64,000 nt of DNA from Enoplolaimus lenunculus. Its lineage: Eukaryota; Nematoda; Enoplea; Enoplida; Thoracostomopsidae. The position numbers were made by a program, and so were the translations under genes. Numbering within the stretch: position 1 is the first letter of the stretch; each line of letters begins with the position of its first letter. This document shows positions 46,062-58,900 of this stretch, piece after piece. The stretch covers positions 390,916 through 454,915 of the forward strand of contig JASANG010002570.1 of assembly GCA_030248215.1 (NCBI GenBank). The letters run 5' to 3'. The notes below the pieces were generated by a model that was given only the letters and a program-made list of their open reading frames with translations, was not told the DNA's origin and did not search any database.

Positions 46062-46934
46062 ATTTTGCCTTCAAGCAGATATGTATTCAACACACTCAAG
46101 CAAAAAACAACGGCTTAAAATAACAGGAAAGCTTTTAATACAAACTGCTTAGCGTAGAACAGCAACTGGCACTCTATATAATTTTTTCGAGATGCTTTTT
46201 GAGGGGCCACGGCCGGGATGGGCCCCCATGGATCCGACATTGGTCCCATTCCTATCTACACTAATAGGTAATTCTATGGTAAATTGGTTTCTGAGCGATC
46301 GTTGCTAGCGCAAATTTTGGGACCACTTGCATTCAATAGGGTATTCTAGGACCGTGCAACTGTTCCTTATCATATTTTGGGAGCGAATGTATCCCTCCTG
46401 TACTCAATCAAGCACAACTTGTGACTCAAACTTGACATCACACATGTTGACCTACCATATGGTATGACGTAACGACATTGTGTACGCTATACCCTCGAAT
46501 GGCGGATGCAGCCGAGGAAAATATTTATTACTATACACCGGAGCATTATTTTCTGTTTATAATTGGTACTCATTTGAAAGTCAATTTTGATCTACAGAAA
46601 AAAAGCGATTAAATTTAAAAATCTGATTTGTTAGAAAGTTTTGATTGGAAACATTAAAGGTCTGCGTTTGGCCTTCACACTCATTTTTCATGACCGGTCA
46701 ATTCGCTCGCCAATTCCGTCGTTTTATATTATTATTTGTAGATAAGCTGCTGCGCCCCAGGTAGAAATTTGACCGAATCGGCGGCATCCATTCTCGAGCT
46801 GTGATTTATTTTTGGTATAAAATCATATCACGGACTGGTCAAAGGTGCTATGCGCATTTGAAAAAACGGACCCACAAAAGTTCCTGCGATTACCTTCTGT
46901 TTTAAAACTAAAATAGGTGCCTATAAGCAAAATC

Positions 46935-47435
46935 ATTTAATTTGACGCAAACAGCATGGTTTCCGACGAAAAACGAAGTTAACAAGCTCGATTTCAGGAG
47001 AACTTGTTAAAATGGTTGACCAACTACATGGATGATCGCTTACAAGTTCGTTAAAATTAACACCTGTCTGTTTAACGAATGGGCACAAGTAAATTCTTTA
47101 GTCCCACAAGGCACTGTATTGGGTCCTGATTTATTTTCTATTTATACTAGGTATTCAGTATACCGTACAAAATATTCTCGTTTACTTTGCAATTGTTTGC
47201 TGACAATAGCTAACATTTATCATGCTGTTCAGAATTCGGAAGATTAACAGGTTTAAGCCGATTTAAATAATACTGTTAATTGTGTTACTAATCGACAATT
47301 AAATATTTCTGCAGAAAAAGCACACTTTGTTAAATTCCTTCCAAGTTCCGAAGATTCAGGCATCATCTAAACGAAGATATCATTTCATAAATTGATAGAG
47401 TTAAAGATCTGGTATATTTATGTCTAAATTTTAAA
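46935..47435 (+). pseudogene. CR1/L2-like reverse transcriptase relic
   Basis: Pieces in shifting frames read QHGFRRKTKLTSS (RT motif QxGFR), then WAQVNSLVPQGTVLGPDLFS (the conserved VPQGSVLGP motif). Further on come NIYHAVQNSED and NRQLNISAEKAHFVKF, as in the region after the catalytic aspartates, and finally VKDLVYLCLNF. The catalytic ADD motif itself is not intact, and there are several frame breaks. It is a dead fragment with no surrounding element ends recognised. Confidence 0.8.
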
Positions 47436-47584
47436 GTGTTATGCTTACGTAGCTAGTACCTATAAAAATGCTTATATGATTATAAATATTTGACTGTTTT
47501 GTGTATTTATATATTTCTGTTTGTATTTGTTTATCGACTCAATAAAATTAAGGCTAGAAAGGGAACGAAATCCACTAATATCTG

Positions 47585-47660
47585 TAAGCATGTGAGACAT
47601 GCTTGCCCTAGTGCATATGCAATGCTTGCAATGCACATTATGTTGTATGCTTGCTGGCAG
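47585..47660 (+). repeat. Leader fragment of the tRNA-derived repeat
   Basis: GTAAGCATGTGAGACATGC, GTGCATATGCAATGC and TGCACATTATG follow the same order as the leader at 13945-14080. No tRNA-like head follows. Confidence 0.55.
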
Positions 47661-47739
47661 CACAAGTTTCAGTGAAATTTGAGGAATTTAGTTAAATCAG
47701 CTTCGGTTAGGCTATTTGTAAAAACCGGACCGTAAGGGA

Positions 47740-47985
47740 TAACACTGTCAGTCTAGGTAGGAGCCGGGACATCAGACCTTTTACTAAGCAGCTGGAAAAG
47801 CGGGCTCGAGCGGGGATCGAACTCTCAGCGTATGGATCCTTAAACGAGTACTCTACCACTGCGCCACGTAGCCCGCCTCTCCAACTTCCTTTTTCGTCGA
47901 CTATATGTGTCGACCGTACACCACAATGTGCACTGCATTTATTGCATATGCACAAGGACAAGTATGTCTCACATACTTACATGCC
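47740..47985 (-). mobile_element. tRNA-derived repeat with conserved leader (copy 3)
   Basis: The complement reads leader with GTCGACACATATAGTCGACG, head GGCGGGCTACGTGGCGCAGT followed by GGTAGAG (A box) and GAGTTCGATCCCCGC (B box), then body CCAGCTGCTTAGTAAAAGG and a tail ending ACCTAGACTGACA. A and B boxes are intact enough for Pol III recognition to be plausible. It is duplicated 343 bases away. Confidence 0.8.
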
Positions 47986-48082
47986 CTTATTTTCAACAAG
48001 GTCGTCCCTTGACTGTCCATCCTATTTTCGACTGGATACCGTGTTCATAGCGCGGCAGTTTACCATTGCGCTCACGGCGTAG

Positions 48083-48325
48083 CCCCCATGTCAGTCTAGG
48101 TAGGAACCGGGACATCAGACCTTTCTTCCAAGCAGCTGGAAAAGCGGGCTCGAGCGGGGATCGAACTCTCAGCGTATGGATCCTTAAGCGAGTACTCTAC
48201 CACTGCGCCACGTAGCCCGCCTCTCCAACTGCCTTTTTCGTCGACTATATCTGTCGACCGTACACCACAATGTGCACTGCATTTATTGCATATGCACAAG
48301 GACAAGTATGTCTCACATACTTACA
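48083..48325 (-). mobile_element. tRNA-derived repeat with conserved leader (copy 4)
   Basis: Nearly identical to 47740-47985, including leader, head, both boxes and tail, offset by 343 bases. The same uncommon flanking sequence is duplicated too, so this is a segmental tandem duplication and not two independent insertions. Confidence 0.8.
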
Positions 48326-49515
48326 AACACAATTTCATCTAGCGAATTCCAAATATCAATTGTTCTTATACTTATATCATTACGTAAGCAGTTGATAATT
48401 TTTGGATGTGCTATTGGTCCATATTTAACGACTTGTACGCAGTGATAAGTTCAGCTCGGAGCCGACGAAGTTCTAGCGGATCAAACTGTTGGCGTTACAT
48501 ATAACTTAGTGCAGGCATTTGCTTGCGCTGAAACAGACTAGTGAAATAACGTTGCGCACGTCCTAACTTGTCTATATCACGGTATTCAGTTTTCCATTTT
48601 CTTCACTTGCTCAATAGTTTGTACTAGTAACCCGTAGTTGCACACATGTGCAACTCCACTAAACAAAGATATGCTGGGTTCGGACACATGTTTTAAAGGA
48701 ATTCTTCTTAAGCAAACCTAATATTAGTTTGGAAACTTGAGCGACAACTCAAAAACTCAATCTACAGTTCAAAATAATGCAACTTCTACAATATGCGTAC
48801 GTACACCAGGTACCTTTTGAAGCAGATCCACTCAGGATGTTATTTCTAGATAGCAAAACATTTTTTGGAATCTTGAATTTAAAACATGCTAAAATATATA
48901 AAGGTACCTAGTTTTTTACCTATCCGAAATTTCAATTAAGAGATGTATTCTCTTATCCCTCGTTTTGTTTTAAGTTTTTTATTATAAGGTTCGGTGTGAT
49001 ACAAAAATTTCATTGTATAGTACATTTCGCGTTAAGAACGCATTTCTAATGTCTCATTTCAAAACAAAGCGAAGTTGCTGTGGTTTTCCAACTCGAGAGG
49101 CACTTAATCTTAGTATTAAATTATTCTGCAAAATTGTTACCTTGGTTCAAGTGTGTTTTTTGGTGTATAGCCCTCTAGACACACTTAACAATGTTGGATG
49201 GGGAACCTATACTAAATGACGCAGCATAAACCCTGCTGAAAACATTGTAGAAACTACATAAAACACAAACTATCATCTAATAGAAAACACAGATTATGAA
49301 ATACTAATGCATAACGCTCTATCCATGAAATTCAAACCAAATCATTATAAATTTTCCATCTAAATTTTATATTTATATGAAGAAATTTTCCATCTAATAT
49401 GCATATGCGCGACCGGTTTAGTCTTCTCAACAATTACATTCTATCTAAAAAGTCCAAACACAATTTTCTGTTTCCGAAATTTTATATGTAATGTACATAA
49501 GAATACATGCAAATC

Positions 49516-49558
49516 AGCTGGAACGCTGCCCAAAATACGTATGTGGAGCGTTCCAGCT
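49516..49558. other. 12-bp perfect hairpin upstream of the CTTNBP2-like gene
   Basis: AGCTGGAACGCT (49516-49527) and AGCGTTCCAGCT (49547-49558) are exact inverted copies around a 19-base loop. It lies about 440 bases before the proposed start codon. It could be a palindromic protein-binding site, a 5' UTR stem or a repeat relic. Confidence 0.55.
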
Positions 49559-49993
49559 TTAATATATAGATTTGTGATTAGTATTTTGTGTTTGTATTGT
49601 TTTGTTAATAAACAAGAGGGAAAGTTGGCAGAAATGGGGCCAAAGGTACCGTTAAGTATTAATAGTTGTTTTTACGTAATACAATTTTATTCTATTAGCA
49701 AGGAACCTGAGGCGGCTTAGCAGCTGCTGTTGGAGTCTTTCATGCTTTTTTAATTTAACCTTTAGATTTGTTAGCTAGGGTAGTGTAAGCGAAAATGAGA
49801 TATTTTGCAGTCCTAGTTCAATCCTAGTCCATGCACAAATTCATTGCGTACTTATTCGTAATGTACAGGTACAGTTGAATTTCAGAACGTAGAATTTGAA
49901 TTCCATTTTAACAATGTAATATACATTTTTTGTACATATATACATATAAATATGTGGCTACGCCTTTAACACATTCATTTACAAAAATTAGGC

Positions 49994-52900
49994 ATGAACA
50001 CGTTTCCAAAACTAGAACAAGAGAAACGTCAGTCAAATGCATTATGTTCTTCAGCAGGTTCAAGTATTGAAAACATCGGCATTGCCTTCAAGGTAATTAT
50101 TGCAAAATTTTCGATTCATTTGAGCGTGGACATATTGTCATGTTAAGGTATATCACAGTCCCTGTTTGTAGTTATGCAAAGAGTTAGTATATAGTTTCAT
50201 TAGTTGGGTAGGCTAGAGTACGACATGCTTGCAGTGGAAAATTAGGTGCGTTCTTGAAAAGTTTCGATACCATGACCCGTAGCCGACAGATTCCCAATCC
50301 AGTGTGCTACCACTAACCACGCTGCCTTCCAATTAACTGCTTTGTTTTACTGTTTTTATATATGCCCTATAAGAACCTCAACATATATATGCACTTGTAC
50401 GTATATTATTGGTTCTTCCATGTTTTTGTCGCTTCTGCACATGGAGGCTGTCACACATGATTGCACAACACAATTGATGTGTTGCGTTTTAGTTGCTTTG
50501 TCACTTTGTATCCATCAACATTTTGAATTCAAAGGTATATATTTAAACATATATATTATATACGTACATATCAGGATGCAACCAGAAATATAAAATACCG
50601 GAACAGGAGTATATATAATATATTACTTTTCCATATTTTTTCTGTTATACATGTAAGTTAAATTTGCTTCATTTAGCCTAGTACGTTCTTCATCTTTATT
50701 GGGTTACATAGAGGGGCGTATCTCAGCATATTTCTATTACTCCTAAAACTAAGTGTAAACTTCAGCGTAAAAAATCCTAGCCAGGACGGGCGGTCTAGGC
50801 CACTTATTAGTCATCACCGAAAAAACTACAATTTTCAAAATAAATTATTTCACTTCAGCGTCAAAATAAGTTTAAAACTAAGCCATAGCTTAAGGAAAAT
50901 AATAGCCTTAATCCTAAGCTACCTCTTTTGTAGTATCTTGAGAAAACTGGATGCTCTTAAAAGTAATATGGGGCAAACAAATATTGCAACTGAACGCAGA
51001 GCTACAAAAACATAGAATAGTGGAATATGGTTGTTAAACTGTTACGCTGAAGTTTATTCTTAGCTGTATAACAGATAAAGTGAATGCCTATCTTCAACTA
51101 CAATTATTTCACCAATGATATTGCCAAAAGAAAATTAAAATGAATATTTCGGTTGCATGTATTATATTTTTCCGGTTCCATTTCCGGTAATTTTTTCAAA
51201 TTCCGATTCCGGTGTGTTGTAATTCCGGTTGCACCCTGCATTATGGCTTCAATTTTTTGAAGTTTTCAACAAACAGCCGCCAAGTTAAAATGGCGTAGCC
51301 GGATGTAGATTTTATGTTTTCTGACAGCGCCTAATATCCCGGTCGCACCCTGATTTATGTTTTAGTCAACGAAAATTGAGAATTTTTTGGCGTCAACAAA
51401 CAAAGATGGAATATTTGACGATTATGACGATAATGCGGGGAACAAAACTGTAAAAAATTCCTTCGAACACCATGTAAATGAAACGGAAGCGTTAAATAAC
51501 GAAAAGAAAATCAACTTTAGCGTGACGGATTTACGCAAATTAATGTCGTTATGGGAAGGCGAACTGCAAGCACGTGATTTGGTTATTGCAACTTTGAAGG
51601 TAAGCTAGCGCCGCCAAAGTTTTACTTTAGTCGCGATATGCGGTAAAAACGTTCACTCCTGAGACACAAACAAGCTTAAGAATATGGGCACTGGATAGAG
51701 TGAAAATATCAATATATACTCGGCTACAGTTAAGGTACCTTTCTTTAGTTAGTGGTTGGATACATTAGATTGTATATTGTAACTACTCAAGTATGTAGTG
51801 AACGTATAAATTTGATTGCTCGCTTCTTGCCAAATTACACAGTGGTACATAGTAAAGTAACAATGTAGCACGCCCGTTGAGCAACAAAGTGTAATGTAGT
51901 CTGATACTTTCCACAGTCATACCACAAACGGTAGCCCTACCCTATACTTTTGATGACGTTCGGCTTTGATGACGTTCGGCGCAGTGCATCATCCGTCCGG
52001 CGCCATCCGTCACTGTCTGTCACCCGTTTCGCACACTCCGTCACCCGTTTGGCACCGTCCGTCACCCGTTTGGACCGTCTGTCACCCGTGTGGCATCGTC
52101 TTTCGCCGTCGTCTGTCCCGTTTGGCGCCGTCCGTCACCTTTTTGGCGCTGTTCCTCACCCGTTTGGTGCTGCTCGTCACCCGTTTGGCGCCGTCCGTCA
52201 CTCGTCTGGCGCCGTCCGTCACCCGTACGGCCGGTGCGGCGCCGTCTGTCACCGTTCGTCACGGTGCGGTATCGTAGACGAATACTCACATACCATACCG
52301 TATGATAACAGACGGCGCCGTACGGGTGATGGACGGCGCCGAACGACAAGTAAAGCGCAACCCAAACTCTGTATTTCAAGTATTAAAAATCGTATGTTTG
52401 TCTTTTGAGATTCATCTCCTATATGCAACCAAAATACCAGACCTACTGCTATGTGCAACCAACCACCAATTATTTTTATAATCCAATAGACACAACACTA
52501 AGAAGAATTCAGGTTTTATTTGTTTTGTATCTGCGCAATACACATTCCATACTCTACAATATATTTACACATTCCATACTGTACAATATATTAAACATAG
52601 GCATAGGACTTGTGTAACATAATGAAATCTGGATTTGATGCTTTGTGCGGAACATCGGATTATTTTACTTTTATCAGGCTGACAAAGCGAAACATCAATT
52701 GTACCAAGCCAAATATGGAAGAGTAGGACTTGCAGACCCGCTAGCAGCGCTGCAACGTGATTCCCAGGTATGTTTGCGAGAACACTTGAATTGACGCTGA
52801 ACGGTATTTTGTAGGTTAACCATGTTGAAATGGAGAGGTAAGGTTTTGATATTGGGCCCTAACTAGGTGAAAGTTAGGGACCTGAAGAGTTTCGTTGATT

Positions 52901-55900
52901 GTCAGGTTCTCCGCCACTTTTCAGCGACTAACCCTGTTGAATTAGTGAAATTGATATCGGGATCTTTAAAGTCTGTTGTAGGATTCAGTTCTTTCAGTTA
53001 AAGCAAGTTAACACTTTAATGCCCATATTGACCTTCATAGCTCTTTAAAAAATTGTTAATTGTTTCAGACTTCTGGAATCAAAGACACATTCGACGAAGC
53101 TTCGGTAGGTCAAATGTATGAATGGCAATTGCAACAACTCGAGCAACTGATTGCATCACAGAAAGCGTCCGCTACAAGAATGCGTGCTATGCTCGCTTCT
53201 GCAGGTCAGTATTTTGTAGTGTGGTTGGTAATCATTAGCTTTATTTGCTATACGAACTGTGATTATGAAGCTAGTTTCGAAAATTAGCAGCTTTTTAAAT
53301 TTTATTGGCTCCATTATGTTTTACTTTAGTTTATTCTTGAGGCGGCCAGACAAACGTAGGCAGATTCTGGCTTCTCCACAGCGGGGGGCCCAGCACTTTT
53401 CGAAATTTTCATTTTCCTCCGGCGAAAATTTTGCCGCCCCCAAGAAAGGCCCCCGGCGAATTTTCGGCCGCCCCACAACAAAATGCCCCCCAGCAAATTT
53501 TTTGCTGGGGGGTCCCCCAGGACTTTTCTAGGTCAAACATTTTCAATGTTAAAACGTAAAGACCTGGACTTCTTTTGAGGCGGACATTCGGCAAAATATG
53601 ATTTTATGTTACGCTGAGTACTCATAATTTTTAATAGCGTTACAAATACCCGTAGTAACTAATACAATTCAATAATGAACTGAAAAAGCACAATTATATA
53701 AAGACCGTTTCAGGGCATACAGCATTCGAAAGTACCTTGCAGCAGCAAGTTCAACCCGCCTGAGCCTTATGATAAATTGAAGCTGTGACTAATATACAAA
53801 ATATATATTAATCACAGTTGCAATTATAGATTCTCTATATTATATATAATTGTGCTTCTTTCAACTTCTGGTTAAGTTGTCAGTATATACGTAATATTAG
53901 TTAAAATTATTGTTATTAGCGTTTGCGAGAAATTTTTGTCATGTTGAGCGATGAGTAATCTTACGTTGGGTTGGAAACACGGTCTAGAATGAAAAAAATG
54001 GTCCAAAAAGTCGGTTTGCAAAATTTTAAGCCTGCCCCCCAGGAACCCCCAGATCATCTGGGTGCCCCCCAGGAAAACTGCCCCCCAGCAAAATCAGCTG
54101 CCCCCCAGGAAACTCCTTGGGGGGCCCCAGCAAACGCCCCCCGGCGGAAATTTTCAAGCTGTGGAGAAGCCAGAGATTGACCATAAAAGTTTGAGAGTGA
54201 GGATTTGAACTTAAGTAGAGGGAAGCGGGAAGCGCTTTAGGGACTGCACTACATGAGGTAACCCTCGTCAGAAACTGCTGTATTGGACATAAGCAAACTC
54301 AGACTTAGCATATATTTTGCTCAGGCCTTGGCCACTCAAAGGCCGGCCTGCTGCTAGAACTTATATTTAAAGACAAAATCTACGTTTTAACAGTTTGTCT
54401 TAAAATTTTGTGTCTTTTACATCATAACATTTACCGCCAAGTTCACGTTTATGTTTTGAAAAATTGGAAGTCTGGGTTTTTGGCTTTGTTAAATTCCGGA
54501 TCCGGTGACATATTTTAAAATGCTGCAACTCTAGTCGTCAGGTCTGTAGTGGTTGTATCCTGCCAGACGTCGCAAGGTTTGCAGTTCATATTTGGCTTGA
54601 AGACTAAATTTCGTTGTGTTTATATTAGAACGTAGACATGCGAGAGTTGTACGTGATTTGGAAACGGAACGGTCAAGACATGCAGCAGAGTCAGCACAAG
54701 GTGACGATTTATGCATGATGCTCGAGAAAGACAGGGAACGACTTAAGCAAGAAGTATGCTCGAACTACTCTTTATTCATGGAATTAGTTTCTGGAATTAA
54801 TTTATTTAATGGTTATTTTGAACAGGCTAATGATTAGGTGTTTGTGTTACCACAGTAAATTTCAAATATAACCGCGATCGTGTCTTTTAGAGTTTTGGAT
54901 GACCTGTGTAACTGGATTCTCTATGGAATCGATTATTTGAATTTATGTGTGACGTAGGCGCGTGCTGCTTAAAATTCTTTAAGGTTTAAGTTTGAATTTT
55001 TAACATTGAAGTTTTATATTTTTTAAGATTGAACTTTTAAATTTTTAAGATTGAAATTCTAAAAGCTGACAAGCGTAGACTTGAAGGCGAAGCCGCTAAA
55101 GCGAACGATTGCTTGGAATTTGAAAAGGCTCGTCATAAAGAGATTGTTCTATTTTTGATGAATGAAAGACGCTCGTTGATGCATCGCCTAATGGAAGAAC
55201 GGCTACGAACTGCTGTAGCAACCAAGTGCATTGATGGCAGTTTCGGCCAAGGTACCACTGGCTCTAAATGTAGCGACGGGAAAGACAAACCTTCTGAAAC
55301 TCGTGATGTATCGCAGCAATATCAAGGATCTATGGCTAATATTTTGGCAAGTTCGACTTGGAATAGTGGTGCAGCGCTTAGCGGTGACGCAGGCATCAGT
55401 AGCAGGTCTGACCAGCGGACGATTATAGTAAACCTACGCAACGAACTCAAGCAGGCACAGTGTGAGCTTGAAAAGTGGAAGACGGATCACGCTCAACTGA
55501 AAGCAACTTGTGATTCGCAGCGCGAAGATTTGGATTTGATTCGAACCAATATTCTTGCTGAGGCATCGGCTAAGCGAACAATTTCACCAGAAACTTCTTG
55601 CCGGGCTGGCCTGGATATAAGTAAAATTGGTGCGACCGGGGTAGCTTCTACTGGATATGATGTAATTGATTGTGGCTATTCTCCAATGAGGTATTTCGAT
55701 TTGTCGGATGATAGCTGCAGCATCCCTGTGGCGCCTACGACCGTTACGTACCGGTCTGAAACTGTGCAAAGCGGTGTTAATTTTGGGTCCGAGTTAGGCA
55801 GCGATCAGTTTGAAAACAAGGTAAATACGGCTGGAATTACAAACAACGAACCACCTGCACCTTCCTTGGATGTTTGTAAACAACGACGCCAGCATAGCGT

Positions 55901-58900
55901 CCGTAGTAAAGCTGTGGAGAGTGTTAGTAAAACTACCAAGTACGTAACTGTCAGTTCTGATATAAAGCCGGCTGGTAATTTTCAAGGGGATCTATCAGCT
56001 GCTACGGTGGTATCTGGCGTGAGTGCGTTTACATCAGCAACTGCACTGGTTCAGTCTTCACTTCAAACGCAACCAATTGTGGTAGTGCAACCGCTAACCG
56101 AAATGAAGCCTATTGAAGATTTAGCACCGCCTGTCCCGCATTGTTCTGAATGCGATGATAGCCACAAGAAGCAGGCTAGTGATATACCGCAATCCTGTCC
56201 GCCTTATATGATTAATTATGTGTCTGAAGTGGATAAACAACCTCCGACGCGGGAATCGAATACGCATTTGAAATCATGGACTGCGGGAAAACCTGTGACT
56301 GCGGTGACCGCAGCTGTGATCACAGCAAGCAATATTAAAACAGAGGACACTCCCGTTACAGTTAGTTTAACTGCTGAGAGTTGCTCTCCGGCTGGCTTGT
56401 GCTCTTCATCGCCGAGATCCGGTCCAATGTCACGTATATTGATGCAGAGGTTAGCTAGTGGTGTGGCTTGTGAGTCCGGACGTCCAGGATTTTCCAGTGC
56501 TACTACTAGCAGTTTGAAACCGGGTGCGCAGGGAACAACAGGAAGTGCCTCGATGCAGTTAACGTCGGGATATAGCAAAATCCATTCAGCAGGTACCGGA
56601 GAGTACGAATCGTCTTCCTCGTCAAGCTCTGGCTATGATTCTTATTCGCCTCCAGGTCAGTATTGTTTGTGAATAAAATCTGCGGAACGAACTTTTTGGA
56701 GCTATAACTATGCTGTAAGATAGGACTTTGCAGTTAGATAATAGAAAAATTATTCGCTTTTTAGTAGAATCTAACAAAATAATTTACGACTTCTAGTCAG
56801 TAATTGTGGATGTAACAAGAATTGACAAAATAACGAACCTCTATTAGAGATATGCCGGTACAAGAGTTTTTGCCGATGCTTAAATGATGCCGATACCGAT
56901 GTCGATTCCGATCTAATCCTAATATATTATGCTTATGAACTTTGGGATTACTACATTACATCATTATAAACGAGAAAGATTTGAAATTTTTTAGAATAAA
57001 TGCAAGTCACAGTTTCCTGATCAAACGTACTAATAAACCTCTGGAACAGGAATTGAATTTTTTTGGGAACAGGAACCGTAACTTAAAATCATTTTCAACT
57101 CCGAATTTCTGTCTTAGTTTCGTTGTGAATAGTCAGAAACGCGGTTTAAGGTAGTTTTTCATTATTTCTTCTTCGTTTTCATCAAACTTATAAAATCACT
57201 TTTGGCAAGAAACAGTATGTTTGCCGGTCTACCAGGAACACCGGGGCTGTTCAACAACCCGAAGCAACCAATTGAGTCCTGAGGAATTAGAGATAATCCC
57301 AGCACGAATATGACTGTGTAGTCGCTCTGCTTTAGAAAAGACGAAGAAATATTTTAATCTTGAAATTTATTAATGAATATGAACCAAATGATAGGCATTC
57401 TTTGTGAATTTTAAATGTTGCGACTACAAAATTCTATAATGCTTAAATGATTTGGCACAGCACCGTAAAAAATTACGGTTCCTGTGTTCAGCAATGCCGG
57501 AATAGTAACATAAATCGATTTTTGCTCGAATTCCGGCGGAATACTGATTTTAAAAAGGGAAGTTTGTGCAGATATTGCCATTGCCGATTAATCAGCATAT
57601 CCATAACCTCAATAATCTTTGCACTCAATTATTAGCCATCTTTCTTAGCTATTTATCTATCTAAGTAAATTTGTAATTTTAAAAAAGTGCAGTGACAAGG
57701 TTTTCTGCAATGTGCTTATTTTCAGCTGAAAATTGGCAAAATGTTGGGGGGCCGTTTTGAACTTGTATTTCTCGGTGAGCGTGTTTTGAAGTGCGTTATG
57801 GGCGTGCGAGAATAAATCAGGATACGTTCTAACTAGGGATGTGCCGATACGAAAATTAGACGATGCCGATAGCGATGCCGATTGTTATTTTGAAATTTTG
57901 TAGATGCCGAACCGGTGCCGATGCCAATTTCAACTTTATTACACCATGCTTAATAAACAGATGAATATTGCATTAAATCATTATATAAAGACTTAAACCG
58001 TAACCATGATAACCGATTTAAAAACGGCTCATTTTAATTACCTGATCTTTTCAAACAAAAACGCAAGGGATCTAACTGTTTTCCTGAACACACAACACTG
58101 ATATGCGCCAAGAAATGAAATTGATAGCATTTCAACTGACTGTTATGTGCAGAAAGTATCGACAAAGAATTGGCAATTTTTTGCAGTGACGATGCCGGTG
58201 CCGATACTCACGAAAAGTGCGGATTATTACCGATACTGATTAATCCGCACAAACCTAGTTCTGACGTGCTATATATCTGCTGGCTGGAACGTCTTTTGTA
58301 TTTATACATAGCTTTGTAACAAAGGTATCAAGGATACTTTGCCAAATGTGTTAGGAGTTTATATACTATTTGATTCAGCGCGTTGTATTTTTAGGCAGCA
58401 GTAGCTCCGCGGGCAGCAGTGGCAGTACGTACGGATGTTACTCAGGTGGCCTTAAACCATTTCCGACAGACAAGTTAGCTAGCAATAGTTCTGTTCTGTC
58501 TCCGTTTCAAATGTCAGTAACAAGCAGCATAGCATCAAAGCAGCATGGCGGCGCATTGAAAGCACCTTTGCCTTCTTCATCTAAACGATCGATTTCTGTT
58601 TCGGTAACAATGGGATCAAAAACGCAAACATTTGCTAACGTTACTAGTGGAAACACAAACTCAACGGTTGGTATGTCTCCGCGAGACCGGAAGCTAACGA
58701 ATGACGTTTCGCTCAGTGGAAATCAAGTTGTGCCTCTGTTAGACCGACCCGGGCTAATTGGCACCGGATTTAGTCGAGGGGTAAGCTGAGAACAAGTCGT
58801 AGTAATAAATTCTAGATAAGTAAGCAAACAATTGCTTGCAACGTTAAATAAATCAGCGGAATGCATTTTTTTCTAGGAATTTGCTGATACCAATATTAAT

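Larger units (their letters stand above)
45424..49993. other. Intergenic region between divergent JUN and CTTNBP2-like genes
   Basis: Both promoters should lie here. The region holds a CAGGGTGCAATCGG end fragment (45654-45720), the 340-bp repeat (45723-46061), a reverse-transcriptase relic (46935-47435), two tandem tRNA-derived repeats (47740-48325) and a 12-bp hairpin (49516-49558). I saw no additional exon and no reliable core promoter motif for either gene. Confidence 0.6.

Noticed and set aside
51387-51389. Start codon of the CTTNBP2-like gene in exon 2
   Set aside because: The codon is TTG. The frame has no ATG before the CortBP2 domain and opens directly after a TTTTAG acceptor, so an upstream exon is needed; 49994-50092 fits in phase.
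51950-52408. ORFs of 100-150 codons on both strands, rich in Arg, Pro, Ser and Val
   Set aside because: They lie within an expanded palindromic MITE; the tandem units keep several frames open.
56216-56578. Minus-strand ORF of 120 codons
   Set aside because: Antisense shadow of exon 6 of the CTTNBP2-like gene.
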